From Nannocystis sp. RBIL2 (GTDB lineage: Bacteria > Myxococcota_A > Polyangia > Nannocystales > Nannocystaceae), in assembly GCF_026626745.1 (NCBI RefSeq), contig NZ_JAPNJW010000002.1, forward strand, positions 558,001 through 622,000: a DNA stretch of 64,000 nucleotides. The letters are read 5' to 3'. Each line of letters starts with the position of its first letter. The first letter of the stretch is position 1. Below, piece by piece: positions 33,686-42,318 of this stretch. The notes beneath the pieces were generated by a model. The model was not told where the DNA came from. It was given only the letters and a program-made list of their open reading frames with translations, and searched no databases. The translations under genes were made by a program, and so were the position numbers.

Positions 33686-36108
33686 TCAACCTGGGTCGTC
33701 ATGGACGCTCGGGAGCCCGTTCTTGGGCTCTTCGGGCGCGGGCGCCTCGGCGGCAGGCGCGGCGTCGGCGTGCTCGTCGCCGTCCCCGTAGAGATCGAGG
33801 ACCACGTCGCCGGTCGGCAAGGCCGCGGGCTCCGCGGTCTCGATCGGCTCGGTCCCGGCGATGAAGTACTCCTCGAGCACGTCCTCGGGCTTGGCGTCGG
33901 CGGGCGCCAGGAGGCCGGTGCGACGGTCGATCGTGCGCACCTGCACCGACGCCGGCGGCACGAACGGCAGCGGCGGCTGATTGGCCTCTGCAGCCTTCAT
34001 CGCCGCGATCCAGATCGGCAGCGCCGCCTTGCCGCCGGTCTCGCCCTTGCCGATCTTCTTCGGCACGTCGAAGCCGACCCACGCGACCGCCACGTGGCGC
34101 GGCGTGTACCCCGCGTACCATGCGTCGCGGTGCTCGGCCGAGGTCCCCGTCTTGCCGGCCGAGGGTCGACCCAGCGCGCGCGCGGCCTTGGCGGTGCCCT
34201 CCTCGACCACGCTCGTCATCATCGAGGTCAGGATGAAGACGATGTCGTCGCGCAGCGCCTGCTGCGGCGCGCGCTCGGGTGTCCACGCCGGTTCGCCGGG
34301 GATCTCGATCTTGCGAATCACCGTCGGCTCGAGCTGCGAGCCGCCGCGCGCGAGCGTGAGGTAGCCGGAGAGCACATCGATCGGAGTCAGCTCGCTGACG
34401 CCGAGCGCGAGCGCGAGGTTGCTCGCCAGCTCGCCGCGGATCCCCGCCGCTCGCGCGAAAGTGTGCGCGGCTTCGAAGCCGATCGCGTCGAGCAGCTTGA
34501 TCGCTATCGTGTTCACCGAGTGCGTCAGCGCGACGCGCAGACGGATGTCGCCGCGGTACTCGTCGGCCTCGAAGTTGGTCGGCCGCCACTTCTCGTAGAT
34601 CTCGGGCGAATCGTTGACGATCGTCGCCGCCGTGTACTTCTCGGTCGCCAGCGCCGCGCCGTAGACGAACGGCTTGAACGACGAGCCCGGCTGGCGCTTG
34701 GCCGCCGTCGCGCGGTTGAAGTCGCCGCGCTGGTAGTTCTCGCCGCCGACCATCGCCAGCACCTCGCCGGTGTCGACGGCGGCCACCAGCACGGCCGCCT
34801 GCGGACCCGAGCCGATCTCGCCGTGCGCCGGCTGGTCGGCGGTCGGCAGCGACACGATGCGCACCATCGCCACCCCGCTGGCCGGGAACTGCTCGTCCGT
34901 CGACAGCTTCGGATCGTCGTAGCGCGTGCCCTCCGGCACCCGCACCAGCACGCGATGGTCACCGACCAGCACCACGAACGAGTCGGCCGCAGTGCTCGCC
35001 TCGCGCGGCTGGATCAGCCCAGGCAACACCGCGCCGACCTGCAGCGGGCCCTTGCCCTTCTCGAGCACCTTGGCCTGCTGCTTCTCGGGCGTCGGCTTGA
35101 TCTTGTGGCCGTAGCCCTGGCGGCGATCGAGCGCGACGAGCCCCTCCATCAGGCCCTTGTGGGCCTCGGCCTGCAGCTTGAGGTCGACCGTGGTCGTCAC
35201 CGTCGCGCCGAGGCGATCGAGCCGCTCCTGGCCGTAGGTCGCGATCAATCGCTCGCGCGCCGCGTCGACGAACTCCTGCGCGCCCGCGACCACCACCGCG
35301 TCCTGCGTCTGCGGGCTCAGCTCGAGCGGCCCCTGGATGAACTTGTCGGCCTCGAGCGGCTGGATCCACCCGTGCCGCACCATCTGCTGCAGCACGTAGA
35401 CCTGGCGCTCCTTCGAGCGCTGCGGATCCTTGAGCGGCGACGACTTGCCGGGCGCTTTCGGCAGCGAGGCCAGCAGCGCGGCCTGGCCGATGTTGATGTC
35501 GCGGACGCTCTTGCCGAAGTAGAAGCGGCTGGACTCCTCGATGCCGTAGCGCCCGTGTCCGAAGTAGATCTCGTTGAGGTACAGCTCGAGGATCTCGCGC
35601 TTGCTGAGCGCGCGCTCGAGCCGACGGGCCAGCAAGATCTCCTGGATCTTGCGCTCGAAGGTCCGCTCCGGCGACAGCAGGAAGTTCTTCACCACCTGCT
35701 GCGTGATCGTCGACGCGCCCTGGCGGATCTCGCCGGCCTCGATGTTGCTCAACATGGCCCGCACCATGCCGAGGTAGTCCATGCCCTCGTGGTTGTAGAA
35801 GTCGGCGTCCTCGGCGGCGAGGAACGCGTTCTCGACGTGTGCCGGGATGTCCTCATAGCCGACAGCGTGCGCCGTTCGCTGAAGATCTCGCCGATCACCA
35901 CGCCGTCGCGCGAGACGATGCGGGTGACCTGCGGCGGCCGGTAGTCGCGGATCGCGGCGACGTCGATGCCCTCGATCCCGCGGCCGTAGTACCAGAACAC
36001 GCCGGCCACCGTACCTGCCCCGAGGACCATGCCGGTCCCGGCCAGGCCGAGGCACCACAGCCCGATCTTTCGCAGGCGCGAGCGACCTGTCCGCGGCGCG
36101 TCGTTCAC
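33686..36108 (-). pseudogene. Penicillin-binding protein 1A with a frameshift after residue 80
   Basis: The first frame, from ATG 36108, encodes MNDAPRTGRSRLRKIGLWCL with a membrane segment and VTRIVSRDGVVIGEIFSERRT; the second, to 33686, continues VGYEDIPAHVENAFLAAEDADF. They join if one base is added near 35864-35866. The product would be a normal class A PBP: a GT51 domain with catalytic Glu in AAEDADFYNHEG and GASTITQQVVKNFLL, a transpeptidase with SSFKPF (catalytic Ser), SVN and KTGTS, and an acidic C-terminal tail. As read, the gene is broken before the GT51 domain. All downstream motifs are intact, so a sequencing or assembly error is at least as likely as real loss. It lies beside the AsmA/GT51 gene, which could cover glycan polymerisation. 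Confidence 0.85.
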
Positions 36109-36308
36109 GGCGTACTCCTCCTGTCGCCTTGTACTCCTACGCCCTGCCGCCTGATTCCGGACATCGAACTCTGCATGGTTCCAAGCACGACGCCCGCCGC
36201 CCTGTCAATCTCTCGGCGCGTTCGCCTCCGCAACGCCGATTCGCACCCGTCGGCGTGGGCTCCGCCAGCGCCCCGGCGCGCGCCGCCCCGGCCGGGCGCA
36301 GGCGAGTA

Positions 36309-36341
36309 CCTGTCTGATGGGTCAGTAGCGAAGGGACATGT
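36309..36341 (+). repeat. 14-nt repeat units (3) after the barrel gene's stop
   Basis: Cores CCTG, CAGT and CATG start at 36309, 36323 and 36337, each 14 nt apart. The stop codon of the convergent minus-strand barrel gene is only 6 bases further on, at 36347. Confidence 0.75.
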
Positions 36342-36346
36342 CATGA

Positions 36347-37828
36347 TCACCAGCCGAACTTGCCCGCGACTCCGAGGAGCAGGAGCCCGCCACCGCCGAC
36401 GAACCCGCCGGCGGGCTGACGCGCCGCTGCCGTCTCTCCGGGCGCGCGGCGGACCTGGTACTGGAACCCGGCCTGGGCGAACACGTCGAGCCAGCGCAGC
36501 ACCGGGACGTTGAGGTCGAAGCGGGCCAGGCTACCCGCGGGATCGATGATGTCGAACCCGAGCTTGCCGCGGTGCGCGTGCAGCAGCGACAGCTGCACGA
36601 CCTCGAGGTCGATGCCGAGGCGCGTCTCCCAGGTGTGCCCGAGCGGGCCCGGCCGGTAGCGGTAGCCGGTCTCGAAGAAGGCGCCGTCGTCGTGGGCGAA
36701 GCGGATCGCGCCGTAGCCGCCCACGCCGCTGAGGTCGTTCTGCAACACGAAGCTGTACTTCGGCAGCGCAGTGGTCGCGAAGTCGGGCGGCAGGTCGCCC
36801 GGGTAGGCGACGAACTGCGCCTGCATGCGCTGCATCGTGTAGAAGACGTCGAAGTAGGTCGGGTCGTAGCCCCGGTCGCCCACTGTCAGCTCGGCGACCA
36901 CGCCGAGGCGGGCACGGCGACGACGACCGAGGATGAACTCGGTGTCGAGCCCGAGGTGCATGCCCTTGCCGAGCCCGGGCATGAGGTTGAGGTCGAGATA
37001 CGGCGTGACGAGGAACCGCCAGCGATCGGTCCAGCGGTAGCTGAGGTCGAGGCCCATCGCCATCGCCCCGAGCGAGCCCGTGGTCTGCAGTCGGTTCTTG
37101 CTGTCGACCGTCAGCGCGTCGGCGCGACCGTCCCACGGCACCAGAGTGCGCGGCGCGTACGGATCGCCAAACACCGAGAACCCGAGCGCCGCGCCGGCCC
37201 AGTCGGCCGCGATGCGTGTGCCGAAGATCTGCTGGCCCCCGAGGTCGCCGGCCACGAACGCGATCTCGGCGCCCGCCGGGTGCTCGAGCAAGAGGCCCTC
37301 GATGCGCGCGTCGAGGTCGACGCCGCTGCGCCGACGATCGAGGTCGAGGCTGTTGGCGTAGCCGCGGACCATGCTGCCGTGCCCGACCTGCACCCGCTGG
37401 AGGTCGCCGACGCGCAGATCGATCAGCACCCGCCCCTCGCGGCCGAACACGTAGTCGCCGCTGTACTGCAGCCGCTGCAGGATCGCCAGGTAGTCGCCTG
37501 CCTCGTCCCACTCGGTGTTGCGGACCACCGGCCCCTGCTCGGGATCGCGGTCGTACATGCGGATGTGGACCGGCGCGCCGAGGCGCAGCTGCACCGGCGC
37601 GATGTCGCGGAGGTCGAGGCCGAACGACGGCTCGGCGCTGAAGATCGGGTCCTCGGCGACGAACCCGAAGCCGGCGCCGAAGCGGATGTCGCCGTGGACC
37701 TTGCGCACCTGATACTCCGGCGGACGCGGGCTGGCGTCGGCCTCGATCAGCACCTCCTGCGCCGAGGCGCGGGCTGTCCACAAGGACATGCCCGCAAAGA
37801 CAGCGACGTGGAGGACGCGACGGCTCAT
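36347..37828 (-). CDS. Outer-membrane barrel-like protein encoded next to cell-wall synthases
   Basis: 493 residues from ATG 37828 (MSRRVLHVAVFAGMSLWTAR), overlapping the stop of the GT51 gene by 4 nt (ATGA). The signal peptide ends at about ASAQ. The mature part consists of alternating strand segments with an RGYANSLDLDRRRSGVDLDA loop, LSYRWTDRWRFLVTPYLDLN, LGVVAELTVGDRGYDPTYFD and FETGYRYRPGPLGHTWETRL, and ends in GGLLLLGVAGKFGW with a terminal aromatic residue, as usual for outer membrane barrels. No family is recognised. The signal-peptide codons (37773-37804) are made of 14-nt repeat units. Translational coupling to a peptidoglycan glycosyltransferase suggests a role in envelope assembly. 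Confidence 0.72.
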   Translation of the reverse strand: MSRRVLHVAVFAGMSLWTARASAQEVLIEADASPRPPEYQVRKVHGDIRFGAGFGFVAEDPIFSAEPSFGLDLRDIAPVQLRLGAPVHIRMYDRDPEQGPVVRNTEWDEAGDYLAILQRLQYSGDYVFGREGRVLIDLRVGDLQRVQVGHGSMVRGYANSLDLDRRRSGVDLDARIEGLLLEHPAGAEIAFVAGDLGGQQIFGTRIAADWAGAALGFSVFGDPYAPRTLVPWDGRADALTVDSKNRLQTTGSLGAMAMGLDLSYRWTDRWRFLVTPYLDLNLMPGLGKGMHLGLDTEFILGRRRRARLGVVAELTVGDRGYDPTYFDVFYTMQRMQAQFVAYPGDLPPDFATTALPKYSFVLQNDLSGVGGYGAIRFAHDDGAFFETGYRYRPGPLGHTWETRLGIDLEVVQLSLLHAHRGKLGFDIIDPAGSLARFDLNVPVLRWLDVFAQAGFQYQVRRAPGETAAARQPAGGFVGGGGLLLLGVAGKFGW

Positions 37829-40221
37829 GGCTGTCGTCTCGCCGGGCGGCCTTCGTCGCCCTCGTCCAGGCCGCCGATGACCTCGAGCGTGGCGTCCTCG
37901 AAGCCGGCCTTCGGCCCGCGCGGCTTCGGCTTGCCGCCGGTGGCGGCGGCCAGCGGCTCGGCGTCGATCGACAGGTCGACGATGTCCTGCCCGTCGTCGA
38001 GCAGACCGGTCAGCGAGCGCTGCTGGGCCGACGCGGCCAGCAGGCGCTCGATCTCCGCCATGCACTCCCTCTTGCTCGCCAGCTCGGTCGCGTCGAACAC
38101 CACCCCCTCGTCCTTCCACTGTTCGAACGTCTCGGGGTCGAGGCGCCCGCGGCCGTGCATGATCGCCAACAGCCGCTTCAGCTTGGCCTGAAACGCCGGC
38201 GAAGGGGCGCCCTCGCAGTAGTGGACGTGGCGGCGCACCGGGCTCGGGAGCATCAGCGCGAGGTAGGCGGCCTCGGGCGGCGTGAGGTCGACCGGCGCCT
38301 TGGCGAAGTAGTGTGAGGCCGCGCGGGTGATGCCGTACACCCCGGGCCCGAACTCGATCACGTTGAGGTAGAGCTCCAGGATCCGGTTCTTCGACAGCGA
38401 CTGCTCGACGTACCAGGTCAGGAACACCTCCTGCATCTTGCGCGACAGCGTGCGCTCGTGGCTGAGCAGCACGTTCTTGACCATCTGCATGGTGATCGTC
38501 GACGCGCCCAGGCGGACCCTGCCGGCCTCGAGGTTGCTGCGCAGCGCGGCGCGGAACTGCGAGGTGATGAAGCCCTTGTGCTTCCAGAACCCGCCGTCCT
38601 CGGTCGTCATCACCGCCGCCAGCATGTACGGCGAGATCTGGTCGAGCGGCGTGTAGTCGGACGAGCCCTCGCTGACGTCGACCGAGCGCTCGGTGCCGTC
38701 GCGCATGACGACTCGATGCAGGAGCGGCCCGTTGAGCCGCGTCGCCGACACCAGCTCCGGCACCTTGACCGGCTTGCACGTCTCCGGCTTGAGCTTGGCC
38801 GAGAGCACCAGCGCGTCGAGGTCGCGGAAGTCGATGTCGGCGCTGATCTCGAACTCGAAGTCGCCCTTGAGCTGGAAGCCCTGCAGGCTCGGCACCAGCT
38901 CCGCCGGGATCGCGTTGAGGAACTCCTGACAGCGGACCTTCGGCATCGTCAGGTCGGCCCGGTAGTGACGCGCTGCCGGATCGTCGGCGTGGACGAACTC
39001 GCCGGACAGCGCCAGCTTCACCGGGCCGCGCTGCAAGGTCGCCTGCTCGATCTTCACCACCCGCTCGCGCGGATCGACGTCGGCCGCCAGCCCGAGCGAG
39101 AACCCGAGGCCGCGGACCGGCTGGCGCGCCAGCAGCGGGTGGTCGACGTTGAGCCCCGCGATCTCGAGGTCGCCGACGAGGTTAGCCTTGCCCTCGGCGA
39201 ACGCGACCTTGAGATCGCCGCCGATCGTCGCCGACTCCGACTCGATGACCGGCAAGCGCGCGAGCACGTCGGGGACGCGCCCGAGCTTGAACGCGTCCAT
39301 GTTGAGGTTCACCGTGCCGTCGGACAGGTCGCGGGCCACGTCGCCGGTGAGCGCCCACAGCGGCGCCGAAGCGTCGTGCTGCTCGTCGCCGGTGACCTCG
39401 TCGGAGAAGCCGCCGGCCAGATCGACCCGCACCCGGCTCGCCGAGGCGTCGGCGAGCGTCACGTCGCCGCGGATCTCGGCGACCGCGATCTGCGGGGTGA
39501 TCGCCGTCGCGGCCCGCTCGACCGCGATCGTCAGGGGGAACGCGCTGTCTGTCCCTTGCGACAGGTCGAGGTTCGTCGCCAGCGCGGCCGCTCGCAGCGC
39601 GCGCTCACCGACCGTGGCCTCGACCTCCGCCAGCTTGAGCGCGGCTGCCCGATCGGTCAGCTGCACCTCGGCCGCGGCCACGCCGCGCAGCGTCAACGCA
39701 CGGCCGCCGAGGTCGTCGCGGAGATCGAGCTGCAGCCGCTCGAGGGTCGCTTTCGGCGGCACCAGCTTGACCCGGCCCTCGCCGCCTTCGCGGGGCGCCG
39801 ACAGCCGCGCGCGCAGGTCCCGGGCGTAGTCGCGGAGCGTGCCCCCGTCGCCCGTGAGCCGCCCGCCCACGGCCCGCACGCGGTCGACGACGACCTGCCC
39901 GGACCACAGGGCATCGCCGTCGATGCCGATGTCGATGCGATCGACGGTGAGCGACGCATCCGGGCCGAACGTCAGCGTGACGCCCTCGACCACGACGCTG
40001 TCGAAGTCGACCAGGTCGAGCCGCGCGATCGTCACGGGCACCCCGGCGATCTTCTGCAGGCGCTCCAGCGCCTTCTCATGCACCCAGCCGTCGCCCCAGC
40101 GGGGGAACGTCGCCACTGCGACGGCGAGTCCGCCGAGGACCAGCACACCGAGCGAGCCGCCGATGAGCGCGACGCGGCGCCAGCGGGGCCTCGGGCTCTT
40201 CGTGGGCTCAGGGGTGGTCAT
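37825..40221 (-). CDS. AsmA-like domain fused to a GT51 peptidoglycan glycosyltransferase
   Basis: 798 residues from ATG 40221. An N-terminal membrane anchor (about 15-38, VALIGGSLGVLVLGGLAVAV) is followed by about 450 residues of AsmA/DUF748-like beta-rich sequence (VVVEGVTLTFGPDASLTVDR, GGDLKVAFAEGKANLVGDLE). A C-terminal GT51 domain begins near 520: DQISPYMLAAVMTTEDGGFW with the catalytic Glu, then GASTITMQMVKNVLLSHERT LSRKMQEV and ILELYLNVIEFGPGVYGI. There is no transpeptidase domain, so it resembles MtgA-type monofunctional glycosyltransferases with an unusual AsmA-like periplasmic front. It would polymerise glycan strands at the inner membrane. An overlapping barrel-like gene follows. 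Confidence 0.85.
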   Translation of the reverse strand: MTTPEPTKSPRPRWRRVALIGGSLGVLVLGGLAVAVATFPRWGDGWVHEKALERLQKIAGVPVTIARLDLVDFDSVVVEGVTLTFGPDASLTVDRIDIGIDGDALWSGQVVVDRVRAVGGRLTGDGGTLRDYARDLRARLSAPREGGEGRVKLVPPKATLERLQLDLRDDLGGRALTLRGVAAAEVQLTDRAAALKLAEVEATVGERALRAAALATNLDLSQGTDSAFPLTIAVERAATAITPQIAVAEIRGDVTLADASASRVRVDLAGGFSDEVTGDEQHDASAPLWALTGDVARDLSDGTVNLNMDAFKLGRVPDVLARLPVIESESATIGGDLKVAFAEGKANLVGDLEIAGLNVDHPLLARQPVRGLGFSLGLAADVDPRERVVKIEQATLQRGPVKLALSGEFVHADDPAARHYRADLTMPKVRCQEFLNAIPAELVPSLQGFQLKGDFEFEISADIDFRDLDALVLSAKLKPETCKPVKVPELVSATRLNGPLLHRVVMRDGTERSVDVSEGSSDYTPLDQISPYMLAAVMTTEDGGFWKHKGFITSQFRAALRSNLEAGRVRLGASTITMQMVKNVLLSHERTLSRKMQEVFLTWYVEQSLSKNRILELYLNVIEFGPGVYGITRAASHYFAKAPVDLTPPEAAYLALMLPSPVRRHVHYCEGAPSPAFQAKLKRLLAIMHGRGRLDPETFEQWKDEGVVFDATELASKRECMAEIERLLAASAQQRSLTGLLDDGQDIVDLSIDAEPLAAATGGKPKPRGPKAGFEDATLEVIGGLDEGDEGRPARRQP

Positions 40222-40359
40222 GGCCGGACTCGCCGGGGCGGCGAAAAGGCGGCTCAGATTACCGCCCGCCCGCGCTCCGAGCAAACGAGCAGACGCCGCG
40301 GAGCGCGGTGACGCCCCTGTACGGAGGCGGACTCGCGCGGTCACGCGGCGCCGGTCGCT

Positions 40360-40869
40360 TCAGCTCGGCTGCTTGCCACACTGGATGGCGAAGAAGATCT
40401 TGCCCTCGAGGTGGCGCACGCCGCCGACCAGGAGCAGGCCGTTGTCGTCGATCGCGTAGTCGGTGTCGACGAGCGGCGCGTCGCGCCCGGGCGCGAGCAG
40501 GTTGGCGTGCAGCTTGAGCTTGCTGTTGACCTCGCCGAGCAGGCTGAGCTTGAGCTGGAAGCCCGACTTGAGCGCCGCGAGCCCAGGCTTGTCGACGCCG
40601 AGGCGCAGCGCCTTGGTCTCGAGCAAGCGGAAGCCCTTGAACGCCGCGAACGAGTCGTCCTGCAGCTGCTCCTCGAGGAACTTGAGGTCCGCGGGGATGA
40701 TGCCGTCGCCGTCCTTCTGGACCAGGAACGCGGTGACCTTGCACGCGACGGTCTTGACCTCGGCGTGCGCCACGTCCGGCACGAGGTAGACGCTCCCGAC
40801 AACGCCGGGGAGCAGGACGGCAACGACGGACGTGGCCAACAGCCGCTTCGTGGTCGACTTGTACATCAT
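40360..40869 (-). CDS. Secreted protein at the end of the ECF sigma operon
   Basis: 169 residues from ATG 40869 (second ATG 40866), overlapping the anti-sigma stop (ATGA). An N-terminal signal peptide (MMYKSTTKRLLATSVVAVLL) ends around VAHA-EVK. The mature 130 residues have two cysteines (VACKVTAF and FFAIQCGKQ at the ends), suggesting one disulfide, and alternating strands with KLSLLGEVNSKLKLHANLLA and GLLLVGGVRHLEGKIFFAIQ. No family is recognised. As the last gene of a sigma/anti-sigma operon it may be a periplasmic sensor or a target; both are inferences. Confidence 0.65.
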   Translation of the reverse strand: MMYKSTTKRLLATSVVAVLLPGVVGSVYLVPDVAHAEVKTVACKVTAFLVQKDGDGIIPADLKFLEEQLQDDSFAAFKGFRLLETKALRLGVDKPGLAALKSGFQLKLSLLGEVNSKLKLHANLLAPGRDAPLVDTDYAIDDNGLLLVGGVRHLEGKIFFAIQCGKQPS

Positions 40870-41510
40870 AAGGAACGCTCACTGCTGCTAGGGTCGTCGT
40901 CGGAGATCCAGATCACCGTGGTCGTGTTGCGCTTGCCCTCGATCTCGCTGATGCGTCCCGACTTGACGCCCCAATCGATCCGTTGAATGTGCGCCGGCCC
41001 GCCGTTCGGCTCGGGCAGCACGAGCTCGTGCTCCTCGGCCGCCGGCTTCGAGCTGTCCGCAAGGACAGGTTGCTCGGGCGCCGCCTTCGTCGCGACGGTC
41101 GGCGCTGTGTCCGCCGGGCCGTCGACGGCGCCGCGCCCGCTCCACAGCACTGCCACCACCCCGGCCACCGCCGCCGCCGACGCCACGGGCACGAACACGG
41201 GGCGCAACGCCCCGCGCAGCCGCGCCCACAGCGACGGCGCCGGCTCCGGCGCCTTCTGCAAACGGAGATCTCGGTCGAGGGTGCGCTCGATCTCGTCCCA
41301 GATCTGTTCAAACCGCGCCTCGGGCACCTTGGCCGCCTCGGCCTCGAAGCCGGCGACCACGGCGCCCTGAAGCGCCTTCAACCCGGCGAGGTAGGCGCTG
41401 GCCTCCGGGTTGGTCGTGAGCAGCCGCTCGACTTCGGCGCGCTCCGGCGCTGAAAGCTCGTCGTCGAGGAAGGCGTTGAGTTGCTGCGGGTCGAAGTGCG
41501 GCTCGGTCAT
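40866..41510 (-). CDS. Anti-sigma factor (membrane-anchored)
   Basis: 214 residues from ATG 41510, overlapping the sigma gene's stop by 4 nt. The N-terminal 90 residues (QQLNAFLDDELSAPERAEVE, LLTTNPEASAYLAGLKALQG) have the anti-sigma fold pattern, but the zinc-ligand histidine/cysteine residues of classic ZAS proteins are absent. One membrane segment (about 105-127, VFVPVASAAAVAGVVAVLWS) is followed by a periplasmic domain with IQRIDWGVKSGRISEIEGKR. It would hold the ECF sigma factor at the membrane until an envelope signal. A 14-nt repeat pair (41052/41066) lies in the periplasmic linker. Confidence 0.83.
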   Translation of the reverse strand: MTEPHFDPQQLNAFLDDELSAPERAEVERLLTTNPEASAYLAGLKALQGAVVAGFEAEAAKVPEARFEQIWDEIERTLDRDLRLQKAPEPAPSLWARLRGALRPVFVPVASAAAVAGVVAVLWSGRGAVDGPADTAPTVATKAAPEQPVLADSSKPAAEEHELVLPEPNGGPAHIQRIDWGVKSGRISEIEGKRNTTTVIWISDDDPSSSERSL

Positions 41511-42169
41511 GGCAGCATGGCTTGTGGTGCTGGGACGCGCTCAGCGTCGGAATCTTCATCGGTCCCGGTCGGCCCGCTCGGCACGTAGCCCAGCCGCTCG
41601 GTGAGGAGGCGCTGCATGTTGCGCCGGGCATGGAAGAGCCGGCTCATGATCGTGCCCTTCGAGCAGCCCATCGTGCGCGCCATCTCTTCGTACGACATGC
41701 CCTGGAGCTCGCGCATCACGATCACGGCGCGATGCTTGTCACTGAGGTGCTGGAGCCCGTCCTGAACCGCCTCCAGGATCTCCCTCCGCTGCACCAGGCT
41801 GGCGGGATCGCCGAGCGGCGACGGCGGCACGTACGCAGTGTCACCGTCGTCGTCGTGGCGCAACCCGTCGTCGAACTCGAGCTCCTTGTGGCGCCGGTTC
41901 TTGCGGATGTGGTCGATGCAGAGGTTGGTGACGATCCGGTACAGCCACGTGTAGAAGCTCGAGTTGCCCTCGAAGTTGTGGAGATACCGGTGGACCTTGA
42001 TGAAGCTCTCCTGCACGACGTCGAGCGCGTCTTCGGGGTTGCGCAGGAACCCGTACGCGATCGAGTAGACCTTGCGCTGGTAGCGCTGCGTCAGGAGGCG
42101 GAAAGCTTGCCGGTCGCCCTGGCGACACGCTTCGACCAGGGCTTGGTCGTCGGCTTCTGGAGGAACCAC
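41507..42169 (-). CDS. ECF-type RNA polymerase sigma factor
   Basis: 220 residues from ATG 42169. Region 2 has the YQRKVYSIAYGFLRNPEDAL DVVQESFIKVHR core-binding and -10 recognition helices, with FYTWLYRIVTNLCIDHIRKN; region 4 has LSDKHRAVIVMRELQGMSYE EMARTMGCSKGTIMSRLFHA RRNMQRLL, a clear helix-turn-helix. The 40-residue linker between them is rich in Asp and Pro. The gene overlaps the anti-sigma gene, and that overlaps the secreted-protein gene, so the three are one transcript. Groups of this type respond to envelope or oxidative stress. Divergent from the DUF4175 gene at 42319. Confidence 0.95.
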   Translation of the reverse strand: MVPPEADDQALVEACRQGDRQAFRLLTQRYQRKVYSIAYGFLRNPEDALDVVQESFIKVHRYLHNFEGNSSFYTWLYRIVTNLCIDHIRKNRRHKELEFDDGLRHDDDGDTAYVPPSPLGDPASLVQRREILEAVQDGLQHLSDKHRAVIVMRELQGMSYEEMARTMGCSKGTIMSRLFHARRNMQRLLTERLGYVPSGPTGTDEDSDAERVPAPQAMLP

Positions 42170-42318
42170 GTGAGCGTCCTTCTACGAGCGCGCGGCCGCC
42201 CTATTCAGAGCGCGGCCGGCGCGCGGGGGAGTTGCCGGAGCGCCTGGCGGATCCGGACCGTGACGAAGTGGTTTAAGGGGGATATACCGAAGAGCGACCG
42301 ACGCTCCCGCCGGCCCTC

